Assembly: GCF_000968375.1 (NCBI RefSeq)
Contig: NZ_CP009933.1
Coordinates: 3,658,001 to 3,722,000, forward strand
Direction of reading: 5' to 3'
Source of the DNA: Clostridium scatologenes
GTDB taxonomy: Bacteria > Bacillota > Clostridia > Clostridiales > Clostridiaceae
DNA length: 64,000 nucleotides
The first letter of the stretch is position 1; the number at the start of each line of letters is the position of its first letter. The notes beneath the pieces are model-generated. The model saw nothing but the letters and a program-made list of their open reading frames with translations, had not been told where the DNA came from and did not search any database. Of this stretch, positions 23,364-31,004 are shown piece after piece. The position numbers were made by a program, and so were the translations under genes.

Positions 23364-23803
23364 AAATATCAGCTCCCTTCTTTCACTAAGTCTTTATATT
23401 CCATCATTTTTTGTTCTATTTTCTATATTAAATCAATTCAGATAACTAAAGTCATAAAATTCAAGAACCTAAAGAAATACTTAAGGATAGTCAATATATT
23501 TTAACTAAAGTAAGTGCATACTTATATTATTATTTAAAATTATAATGTCGATATTTGTCTTTGTCAATCTAAATAATGTATTTTTCTGAATTTTCTTTTA
23601 TTTTTTATAAAAAAATGAAATATGCTTTTATAGGATTATATGTATTTTTAATTTTCAACTTCTTCCTACTTGGTACCTTATATGCAATTCATCATATTTT
23701 GAATATGTATAGTTCAATATCTTTCTAGTAACTTGACAAATAGAAACTAAAGGCATAAAATTTAGTTAGAATTCTTACTTTAAGTATTCTGACTATCTGA
23801 AAG
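23364..23803. other. 440-base intergenic region with an 18-base direct repeat
   Basis: AACTAAAG(T/G)CATAAAATT occurs at 23444-23461 and again at 23745-23762 (one mismatch). The second copy overlaps the -10 of the marR promoter. A partial copy, AACTAAAGTAAG, lies near 23509. No gene is visible; the rest is AT-rich and featureless. Confidence 0.45.
23733..23761 (+). promoter_or_regulatory. promoter of the marR-MATE operon
   Basis: TTGACA (23733-23738), 17 bases, TAAAAT (23756-23761), 51 bases before the marR ATG. The direct repeat over the spacer and -10 is a candidate operator. Confidence 0.6.
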
Positions 23804-23812
23804 GTGATGTTT

Positions 23813-24259
23813 ATGGCAAAAGATGAATTTCAAGAAATACACGACTTATTATTTAAAACTATCGGCTTATTCCATTCAAAATTTATTCGCAAATTTTGCA
23901 CTGAAAGCCCAAATCATCCGGAACTTAAAAAAAATCATACTGCAATCATTGGGTTCCTTTATCAGTATAAGGTTCTTACTGCAACAGAAATTTCCAAGAT
24001 GCTTAATATAGAAAAAGGCAGCTTAACTACCTTGATTGATCAATTAGAAGAATTAGATATTGTTATTCGATGCAATGATGCAAATGACCGACGAAAAACA
24101 CTGATATCTCTCACAAATACTGGAATAAAGGAAATGGAAAGTATTATGAAAATATCCATTTACCGTATGAGCGAAATTTTAAATACTGCAGATCCTAATG
24201 AACTAGCAAAATTTACTGACAGTCTCAAATATGCTGTAAAATTTATGCAAAAATTTTAA
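23813..24259 (+). CDS. MarR-family regulator
   Basis: 148 residues from ATG 23813, with AAGG 8 bases upstream (GTG 23804 lies on it). HTH near residues 55-85: LTATEISKMLNIEKGSLTTL, wing NDRRKTLISLTNTG. It lies 15 bases upstream of a MATE gene in the same direction. It probably represses this operon through the repeat over its promoter. Confidence 0.85.
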   Translation: MAKDEFQEIHDLLFKTIGLFHSKFIRKFCTESPNHPELKKNHTAIIGFLYQYKVLTATEISKMLNIEKGSLTTLIDQLEELDIVIRCNDANDRRKTLISLTNTGIKEMESIMKISIYRMSEILNTADPNELAKFTDSLKYAVKFMQKF

Positions 24260-24274
24260 GAAGGTGAATTAAAA

Positions 24275-25672
24275 ATGAATAGTACAAATGAACTTAGAAA
24301 TGGAAAAATTAGTACTTTATTATGGAAGTTTTCATGGCCAGCTGTTATAGCTATGCTGGTAAATTCTATGTATAACATTATTGATCGTATATTTGTAGGT
24401 CGTGGTGTTGGCTCACTTGCCATTGCAGCCACAACTGTAGCCTTTCCAATTATGCTTATTCTTATGGCAGTATCTGCATTAATTGGAGTTGGCGCTACAT
24501 CACTTATTTCCATTAGGTTAGGTGAAAAAAGACCAGAAGAAGCTAATAAAATAGCTGGAAATGCTACAGTATTGTTGGTTTTACTACCTCTTTGTATCAG
24601 CATTATTTATTTTCTTTTTAGCACTCCTATTTTAACTTTCTTTGGTGCAAGTGCTGAGGTTTTACCTTATGCTAAAGCTTTTACCAACATTATAATGATG
24701 GCATCATCTTTAGGCTCTATAAGCATGGGAATGGTTAATTTTATTAGAGCTGAAGGTAATCCTAGGATGTCTATGTATACTCAAGTAATCGGAACCATTA
24801 TCAATGTAATCTTAAATTACATTTTCGTTATGAAGTTAGGTTTTGGAATTAGGGGTTCTGCCCTTGCAACTGTCTGTGGTCAGATATTTTCATCTATTTG
24901 GGTATTAACTTATTTTCTATTTGGCCCTAGTATTGTAAAAATAAAGTTAAAAAATCTCAAGTTGCAGAAAAACTTAGTTATTAGCATTATGTCTATTGGT
25001 TTCGCTCCTTTTGCAATGCAATTAGCTAATAGTCTTCAAAATACTATCTTGAATAAAGCATTGATGAGTTATGGTGGAGATATGGCACTATCCGCTATGG
25101 GTATTGTTGGAAGTATAGCTACATTGATGTTTATGCCTATTCTTGGTATTAGTCAAGGTGCTCAGCCAATCATTGGCTTTAATTATGGTGCCAAGGAATT
25201 TTCCAGAGTAAAAGAAGCCCTGAAAAAAGCAGTTATTGTTGGTATGATTATAGCAACATTCAGTACTGTAGTAGTTCATTTATGGCCTACTCAAATTGCC
25301 AATATGTTCATTAATAATAATCCTAAGCTGACTCAATTAACTGCTCACGCAATTTGTATATTCTTTTTTATGTTTCCTGTGGCTGGTTTTCAAATTGTCT
25401 GTTCCCAGTACTTTCAGGCAGTTGGCAAACCAATTCAATCCACAATTCTGGGGTTATCCAGACAATTGTTCTTATTGGTCCCACTATTATTGATATTGCC
25501 AAGATTTTGGGGCATTGAAGGTATTTGGAGAACTCCACCTATAGCAGATATTCTGGCTTCTCTTATAACTGGAATTGTTGTGTTTTTTGAAATGAAACAT
25601 ATAAAAGAGAAAGAGAATGAAAAGGAACAGCTTCAAAGCAGTACCTTTGATAGTGCTATTGGTGAGAAATAA
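24275..25672 (+). CDS. MATE-family exporter
   Basis: 465 residues with 12 hydrophobic segments. It starts KISTLLWKFSWPAVIAML with YNIIDRIFVGRGVGSLAIAA, then NFIRAEGNPRMSMY (near 150) and ISQGAQPIIGFNYGAKEF (near 290), the conserved DinF/NorM-type positions of clostridial MATE proteins. A charged C-terminal tail (KEKENEKEQ) is cytoplasmic. It is coupled to the MarR gene 15 bases upstream. The IS3 element lies 50 bases beyond its stop. Confidence 0.85.
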   Translation: MNSTNELRNGKISTLLWKFSWPAVIAMLVNSMYNIIDRIFVGRGVGSLAIAATTVAFPIMLILMAVSALIGVGATSLISIRLGEKRPEEANKIAGNATVLLVLLPLCISIIYFLFSTPILTFFGASAEVLPYAKAFTNIIMMASSLGSISMGMVNFIRAEGNPRMSMYTQVIGTIINVILNYIFVMKLGFGIRGSALATVCGQIFSSIWVLTYFLFGPSIVKIKLKNLKLQKNLVISIMSIGFAPFAMQLANSLQNTILNKALMSYGGDMALSAMGIVGSIATLMFMPILGISQGAQPIIGFNYGAKEFSRVKEALKKAVIVGMIIATFSTVVVHLWPTQIANMFINNNPKLTQLTAHAICIFFFMFPVAGFQIVCSQYFQAVGKPIQSTILGLSRQLFLLVPLLLILPRFWGIEGIWRTPPIADILASLITGIVVFFEMKHIKEKENEKEQLQSSTFDSAIGEK

Positions 25673-25791
25673 GTTTTTTCTACACTAGAAATATATACAA
25701 AGTTATTTAAAAATAAATATCTAAAAAAAGAGTGGATTACAGCATATATTGTTTTAAAGTGTACCCTTTGTCAAGGACAATAAAAAAAGAG

Positions 25792-26673
25792 TTATTTTAA
25801 ATTAAGAAGATGATTTCTGTATTGTACAGGAGTCATCTTTTTTAGTCCCAATTGATATCTATAGTTATTATAGTAAAACATGTATCTTGTGATTTCTTCC
25901 TTAAGTTCACTTAAAGTTTCACATGATTTAATGTACGATTCATCTTTAAAGTGCCCAAAAAACGATTCTTGCGGCGCATTATCCCAGCAGTTACCGCGCC
26001 TTGACATGGATTGCCCTAGGCGGTAGCCTTTCACTAGACTTTGAAACTTAGGACTTGTATAGTGAGCGCCTTGATCAGAGTGAACAAATGCATCTATAGT
26101 AAGTTTTACTTGTCCTTCATTTATTAGTTTGTCTATCGTATCCGTAGCTATGTCAAGTGTCAATTTATCTGAGAGATTGTATGACAGAATTTCATTAGTA
26201 GATCCATCCTTAATTGTTGATAGATATGCTTTCTTACCATTGCCGTAAAATAAGTAAGTTATATCAGTGAGAAGCACCTTCCCAGGTGTATTTTGTTTAA
26301 AATTCCTATTTAATAAATTAGGCAGGGTGGTGTGTTCTTTGGTAGCTTTCATTATTCTTCTATAAGGATTTGCTTTTCTAATAGGACAAATAATTCCGTA
26401 CTTTATCATTATCCTTCGGATACGTTTTAAATTGTATACGATTCCGAATTGACCTTCTAATGTCATTTTTATTTGTTTAGCTCCTTTTTTGCGCCCTTTA
26501 AAGTTATATGCTTTTAAAATGATATCTCTTGACATCTCATCCTTAACAGTGCGTTTATTCCTTGCTATATGGGACTTTGATGAAAAATAATTATAGTATC
26601 CAGAACGCGATACACCTACTATTTTGCATAAATAACTAATCAAGTTTTTCAACTTATGCTTTGTAATTACCAA
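25792..26673 (-). CDS. IS3-family transposase OrfB (DDE)
   Basis: 293 codons from the TTG shown; in IS3 elements OrfB is made as an OrfA-OrfB fusion. The DDE catalytic residues are visible in LLTDITYL (near 136), FVHSDQGAHYTS (near 199) and APQESFFGHFKDE (near 235), with about 35 residues between the last two. The N-terminal HTH_21 region is intact (VSRSGYYNY). The OrfB frame runs back in phase -1 through the end of orfA to the AAAAAG run, so its own TTG is probably not the real start. Confidence 0.9.
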   Translation of the reverse strand: MVITKHKLKNLISYLCKIVGVSRSGYYNYFSSKSHIARNKRTVKDEMSRDIILKAYNFKGRKKGAKQIKMTLEGQFGIVYNLKRIRRIMIKYGIICPIRKANPYRRIMKATKEHTTLPNLLNRNFKQNTPGKVLLTDITYLFYGNGKKAYLSTIKDGSTNEILSYNLSDKLTLDIATDTIDKLINEGQVKLTIDAFVHSDQGAHYTSPKFQSLVKGYRLGQSMSRRGNCWDNAPQESFFGHFKDESYIKSCETLSELKEEITRYMFYYNNYRYQLGLKKMTPVQYRNHLLNLK

Positions 26674-26708
26674 CTTAATAAGATTGAATTTCTGTTCAGC
26701 CGGTAGGC

Positions 26709-27128
26709 TTATTTCTTTTTCATCATCCCCCTTTCTAACATATCGAGTTTTTTTAGCAATTCATTCTCAGCTTTAAGAAAACTAATTTGTGCCTTAAGAC
26801 GTTCATATTTTTCTTCGATGGAGAGTGCCTTCTCTCTAGGCCTCCCTGAATTGTCTTTTCTGGTATCCTGTAATCCTAATACGCCTTCCTTATCGTATGC
26901 AGTACGCCATCTATAAGCTGCCATTTCTATGCGCCTTTTCCCCAGAATATTTATGTCAAATCCATATTCTTCGAATATTAGCCTTGGAAACTTGCCTTTT
27001 CCATCCTCACTTATAAAGATGCGCTTAAATTCATCAGTATAGGTTATTCCCTTCGCGCTGACGCGCTTAACATATTTGTTCTTAGATAGTATTTCTATTT
27101 CTTCATTTGTGAATATCTTCTTGCTCAT
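26709..27128 (-). CDS. IS3-family OrfA (HTH and leucine zipper)
   Basis: 139 residues from ATG 27128 (GGAG upstream). The helix-turn-helix lies in residues 20-90 (KGKFPRLIFEEYGFDINILG ... MAAYRWRTAY). The C-terminal coiled coil IEEKYERLKAQISFLKAENE plus LLKKLDML serves multimerisation. The last codons ATG ATG AAA AAG AAA TAA contain an AAAAAG run where a -1 shift joins the OrfB frame. Confidence 0.85.
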   Translation of the reverse strand: MSKKIFTNEEIEILSKNKYVKRVSAKGITYTDEFKRIFISEDGKGKFPRLIFEEYGFDINILGKRRIEMAAYRWRTAYDKEGVLGLQDTRKDNSGRPREKALSIEEKYERLKAQISFLKAENELLKKLDMLERGMMKKK

Positions 27129-27250
27129 TCAACCTACTCCAATCTCTCAATCTCTGCCTGTTTTATTATAACAAAAATACCCTATAGGGTAGACTCTTTT
27201 TTCTCTGTCTACTCTATAGGGTACATTTTATTTTGTAATCCACTCTTTTT

Positions 27251-27919
27251 TTATCTATTTGAGTCAAGTAAATTCATATTGACATTATTAAACAAGTTAT
27301 TATGGTAACTTCTAGCAACTTGCTTTTGTAAATTTGCTTTCTTAACATCTTCTTCAGCTACTTGTGCTAGCATTCTATCTTCTGCTTTTCTCTGTTCCTT
27401 CATTCTCTTTAACCTTTTTTCTAACAATTCCTCAAACCTAGTTATAAATGATGTGCTGCTTTTTGAAGATGAATTGTCAGTTGCAACACCACCAGCACTG
27501 CACATATCACCATTTGCATCAATATAAGTACCAAGACTTGTCATTTTATTACCATCCATTTTAGCTCTATTTTTCAGCCAATTTAAAGCCATAGGTTCAT
27601 CGCCAAGGTTTTTCTCAAGTTCTGCTGCAACTTTTGGATCCTTTGCTGCTTTTTTTAGATAAGCTGGATCAATTGTAATTGGTTGATTATCTATATTAGT
27701 ACTTGTTGCTATCATTGCTCCCTTTGAAAAATGACCAACCATGATGTTTAAGTTTGGAAATTTAGTACAAAGGTTTTTATAATATTCGTCTACAGAATTG
27801 CCTGTAGTTTTAGATGTTGAGTTAGAATTAGTAACTGATTTTGAAGCATCAGTTTTTGTATTAATATTTGATTGATTATAATTGTTTAAACCATAATTAG
27901 TATTCATTCCTAAAGACAT
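27251..27919 (-). CDS. hypothetical protein (DUF6033-like?), 3' end set by the IS junction
   Basis: 222 residues. Asn/Ser/Thr-rich N-terminus (residues 1-42), a central part with YYKNLCTKFPNLNIMVGHF and ALNWLKNRAKMDGNKM, and a charged C-terminal coiled coil (FEELLEKRLKRMKEQRK). There is no signal or TM. It resembles Lachnospiraceae/Clostridium proteins annotated DUF6033, but I am not sure. AAAGGTGG precedes the ATG. Its stop TAA uses the first two bases of the IS end after the AGAT duplication, so the frame once ran further. It follows the AgrC-like kinase by 28 bases and may be in its operon. Confidence 0.65.
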   Translation of the reverse strand: MSLGMNTNYGLNNYNQSNINTKTDASKSVTNSNSTSKTTGNSVDEYYKNLCTKFPNLNIMVGHFSKGAMIATSTNIDNQPITIDPAYLKKAAKDPKVAAELEKNLGDEPMALNWLKNRAKMDGNKMTSLGTYIDANGDMCSAGGVATDNSSSKSSTSFITRFEELLEKRLKRMKEQRKAEDRMLAQVAEEDVKKANLQKQVARSYHNNLFNNVNMNLLDSNR

Positions 27920-27947
27920 AAAAATTCCACCTTTCTAAAATATATTT

Positions 27948-29372
27948 TTAAAGTTTTTTTAACATTACTGTCACATTAAATACTGTATTTTTTATTTCAA
28001 TATCTATATCACCAAAGTATTTTCGAGCTACTGTTTGTACATTTTTTAAACCAATACCGTGAATGGATTTATCTGATTTACTTGAAACTGGAAGTTTAGT
28101 AGTATTGTCAAATTTAATTTGTGATTGAAAGCTATTTTTTACATCTATAAAAAATAAATTTTTCTTTTTGCTCGAGGTTATGACAATAAAAGATTTTGAT
28201 TTCAATGATTGTTTTGTGCAGGCATCTAAGGCATTTTCAAGCACATTACTCAAGATAATGCTTATATCAAATACATCCAATTGAAAGCTTGAGGGAAAGG
28301 TAAAATCTGATTCAAATAAAATATTATTCTTCAAAGCTTTTCTATAGAAATCATTTATTATTACATCTGTTACGGAGTTCCCAGTTCTAAATTTGAAATC
28401 AAGCTTATTTACAGTATTTGAAATATCGCTAAAGTATTTTTCCACTTCATTATATTTACCTTCTGCAATTAACCATTTTAAATTATTTATATGGTTTCTC
28501 ATGTCATGTTTTATGCCACGAATACCATTGTACATTTGTTGTATCTGATTAGTATAATTTTGGAGATCCAATACCTGATGTTCTAGAATTACTTTATTTC
28601 TCTTTTCCTCATTCAACCTTATCATATTTTGGAATAGTACTGTTGTACCAGCAATTCCCATAAGAGATACTATTCCTATAGCAGGAATTAAAAAAATAAA
28701 AGAAGGATATTTATCATAAAGAAAATCTTTTGAATTATTATTAAATGTAGTAAATATTATTTTAAATATCATAAAACTCATAAACTGTGCTGATAAAGCA
28801 GGCATAATCAAAAACAAAATTTCTTTTATATTAAAATCATAGTTTTTATATGTGAATTTTTTAGTTATGTAAACTATTGAAGCATACATTAATATAAAAA
28901 ATAGTAATAAAAATATAATTCCTATTATAATTTGAATATCCTCCATTAATGCAAAATAGTATTTAATTAATAAATGATAGTTTTGAAAATAATTTACACC
29001 AATAAGCTTAAAAGAGTTTTTTTGTAAAAAATAAAATATACTATAGGAGGTCAAAAGACATAATTCTTTAATTGCATAAAATGTAACAATTAAAAATACT
29101 TTTATAGGAACATTTGTATCATATACTATAGAAATAATACCAAACATTAGGACCATACCAAGTAAATCTATAAGTATATTATCTGGGCTAGGGTATATCC
29201 AAAAAAACATAACGCTATATATAAAATAAACAATAGGAATAATTATATCCCTTTGCCTTCTAATTTTATCTTTTAAAAAGTTGTGTAGAAAATAATATAG
29301 AAAAATTGCACTAATTAAATATTTTACATTACTTAAAACTTCAAGTACTATTTTTAGTAAAAATTGATCCAA
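27948..29372 (-). CDS. AgrC-type sensor histidine kinase
   Basis: 474 residues from TTG 29372 (AGAGGTG within the preceding gene's end). Six to seven TM segments (1-240), then a coiled coil and the HPK10 dimerisation box IKHDMRNHINNLKW (His near 290), and a GHKL ATPase with DIILSNVLENALDAC-like N box (SIILSNVLENALDACTKQ near 375) and GIGLKNV near 440. This is the class that senses autoinducing peptides or other extracellular cues. Two bases separate it from the LytTR regulator. No agrB or agrD is seen nearby. Confidence 0.85.
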   Translation of the reverse strand: MDQFLLKIVLEVLSNVKYLISAIFLYYFLHNFLKDKIRRQRDIIIPIVYFIYSVMFFWIYPSPDNILIDLLGMVLMFGIISIVYDTNVPIKVFLIVTFYAIKELCLLTSYSIFYFLQKNSFKLIGVNYFQNYHLLIKYYFALMEDIQIIIGIIFLLLFFILMYASIVYITKKFTYKNYDFNIKEILFLIMPALSAQFMSFMIFKIIFTTFNNNSKDFLYDKYPSFIFLIPAIGIVSLMGIAGTTVLFQNMIRLNEEKRNKVILEHQVLDLQNYTNQIQQMYNGIRGIKHDMRNHINNLKWLIAEGKYNEVEKYFSDISNTVNKLDFKFRTGNSVTDVIINDFYRKALKNNILFESDFTFPSSFQLDVFDISIILSNVLENALDACTKQSLKSKSFIVITSSKKKNLFFIDVKNSFQSQIKFDNTTKLPVSSKSDKSIHGIGLKNVQTVARKYFGDIDIEIKNTVFNVTVMLKKL

Positions 29373-29374
29373 AT

Positions 29375-30088
29375 CTATATCACCTCTGTTTTTAAATAAC
29401 GAATATAATTTTTTACAAAATCGTTATATTTATGTTGTGATATTATAAGTTTAATTCCATTTTCAAGTGTAATACTTGAAGTATCATATTCCTTAATATA
29501 AGCCATATTTACAATATATCCACGATGGCATCGAAAGAAAGTACTGCCAAGTTGAGATTCTACGTCATCCATTTTAGCATAATATTCTTTGGTATCATTT
29601 TGGGTATATAAAATCACTTTTCGTCTATTACTTTCCACATAGTAAATTTCCTTAAGAAAAACTTTTTTATAGGTGGTTCCAATCTTTATAAGTATGTATT
29701 TGTTAGATTTTTCATTTGATTTTTTATACTCTAATACTGCATTCTTAAATACTTCAATAAATTTACTGTTGTCTATTGGCTTTAAAATATAATGAAATGC
29801 ATGTACATCAAAAGCTTCATATACATACCTATCAAATCCAGTTACAAATATTAATATGGATCTGCAGAATTCATTTTCATTGTTTCTAATTTTTTTTGCA
29901 GTAGTTATACCATCTAAATTACCCATTTCAATGTCTAGAAATATTATCTCATGTTTTATTTTTGATTTAGATAGAGCTTCACCTGAAACATATTCTTTAA
30001 CATCACAAGAAATTTTTTCTGATAATATTAATGATTTTATGTAATCTCTTGTACTTTTTTCATCATCACAAATCGCTATATTTAACAT
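29375..30088 (-). CDS. LytTR-family response regulator (AgrA-like)
   Basis: About 237 residues. I take ATG 30088, opening MLNIAICDDEKSTRDYI; ATG 30097 is possible, and GAGGAG at 30101-30106 fits neither perfectly. The receiver has Asp in IIFLDIEMGNLDG (near 58) and IFVTGFDRYVYEAFDVHAFH. The LytTR DNA-binding domain (near 135-237) includes YYVESNRRKVILYT and FFRCHRGYIVNMAYI. It pairs with the kinase 2 bases downstream. Four GTTA-type repeats upstream may be its own binding sites. Confidence 0.85.
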   Translation of the reverse strand: MLNIAICDDEKSTRDYIKSLILSEKISCDVKEYVSGEALSKSKIKHEIIFLDIEMGNLDGITTAKKIRNNENEFCRSILIFVTGFDRYVYEAFDVHAFHYILKPIDNSKFIEVFKNAVLEYKKSNEKSNKYILIKIGTTYKKVFLKEIYYVESNRRKVILYTQNDTKEYYAKMDDVESQLGSTFFRCHRGYIVNMAYIKEYDTSSITLENGIKLIISQHKYNDFVKNYIRYLKTEVI

Positions 30089-30136
30089 TGTTTTCATGCA
30101 CTCCTCTAGTGCACTATCGAAGCAAAAAATATATAC

Positions 30137-30176
30137 TTTAACAAAATGTAACAAATTAACGTTTTTTTGTAACGAA
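30137..30176 (-). promoter_or_regulatory. GTTA repeat cluster, possible LytTR sites
   Basis: On the minus strand CGTTACAAA, CGTTAATTT, TGTTACATT and TGTTAAAG follow each other within about 40 bases just upstream of the response regulator. LytTR/AgrA proteins bind direct repeats containing GTTA/AGTTAAG, but the spacing here (13, 8, 10) is not the regular 21. Confidence 0.35.
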
Positions 30177-30241
30177 ATTGTTCATAAAGCACAAGCAATA
30201 AAATTTAGAGATTTTCTGTACTGCCTATGGCTATTTCTCAC

Positions 30242-31000
30242 CTAAATACCAACAGCCGCCATCCCAGCCAGTACTTTTTTCTCTCTCACCTCCATATCCC
30301 TGCCAATGAACTTTTGCAGTAGAAGTTCAGAAATCATATTCCCATCCTTCATAAACAGAATCCTGTCAGCCCTGGCCGCAACTTTTGCATCGTGGGTAAC
30401 AAGCAATATGGCTGTGCCTTCTTTGTTGATTTCCACCAATAACTCCATGATTTCCTCAGCCGATTTTGAGTTAAGCGCACCAGTGGGCTCATCAGCAAAG
30501 AGAATATATGGCTCATTCATTAGAGCACGGCAAATTCCTCCCCTCTGGAGCTGTCCCCCTGAAGCCTCTGTAATATCCCTGCTTTCAAGCCCGCAAATTC
30601 CTGTCTTCTTCATCAGGTTTTTTGCCCTTTGTGTGAGTTTCTCTATATCCTTTTTGCCATTATGCACGGCTGGAAGGATGATATTATCCAAAAGATTTAA
30701 GTTTTTCAGCATGGTTGGCTGTTGAAAGATAAATCCCATTTTTGTTCGGCGAACATCCGCAAGCTGATTTTCGCTGAGTTTAGATATCTCAATATCGTCA
30801 AATTTTACCGAACCGCTTGTAATCTCATCCATACCGCTGAGTGCAAACAGCAGTGTGGATTTTCCTGAACCAGAATGCCCCATTATGGCAACAAACTCGC
30901 CTTTTGCTATTTCAACGTTTACTCCATTTAGTACCTTAGCTTGCTCATTACCTTTTCCAAAAATTTTAACAATATTTTTACCTGTAATAATGCTATTCAT
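30242..31000 (-). CDS. ABC transporter ATPase (MacB/LolD-like)
   Basis: 252 residues. Walker A GHSGSGKSTLL (near 41), Q-loop FIFQQPTML (near 90), signature ASGGQLQRGGICRALMNEP (near 145; Gln-Leu-Gln-Arg variant), Walker B YILFADEPTGALNSKSAEE (near 165) and H-loop LLVTHDAKVAARADRI (near 200). It is of the class that energises FtsX-type permeases moving peptides, antibiotics or lipids. GGAGG precedes the ATG. It is the last gene of the RR-HK-permease-ATPase operon, 4 bases after the permease. Confidence 0.9.
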   Translation of the reverse strand: MNSIITGKNIVKIFGKGNEQAKVLNGVNVEIAKGEFVAIMGHSGSGKSTLLFALSGMDEITSGSVKFDDIEISKLSENQLADVRRTKMGFIFQQPTMLKNLNLLDNIILPAVHNGKKDIEKLTQRAKNLMKKTGICGLESRDITEASGGQLQRGGICRALMNEPYILFADEPTGALNSKSAEEIMELLVEINKEGTAILLVTHDAKVAARADRILFMKDGNMISELLLQKFIGRDMEVREKKVLAGMAAVGI

Positions 31001-31004
31001 AATA

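Larger units (their letters stand above)
25723..27252 (-). mobile_element. IS3-family insertion sequence with 4-bp target duplication
   Basis: Terminal inverted repeats AAAAAAAGAGTGGATTACA (25723-25741) and its complement ending at 27252 match over 19 bases. The direct repeat ATCT flanks it at 25719-25722 and 27253-27256. It contains orfA and orfB on the minus strand in the IS3 order. An inner TACCCTATAG-rich palindrome stands at the orfA side (27178-27225), which probably bears the promoter. Ends, target duplication and both ORFs are intact, so the copy may be active. Confidence 0.85.

Noticed and set aside
25733..27242. Alternative IS ends at TGGATTAC / GTAATCCA
   Set aside because: These give TG...CA termini, but the flanks GAG/CTC are not direct repeats. 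The longer ends at 25723/27252 give a perfect ATCT duplication.
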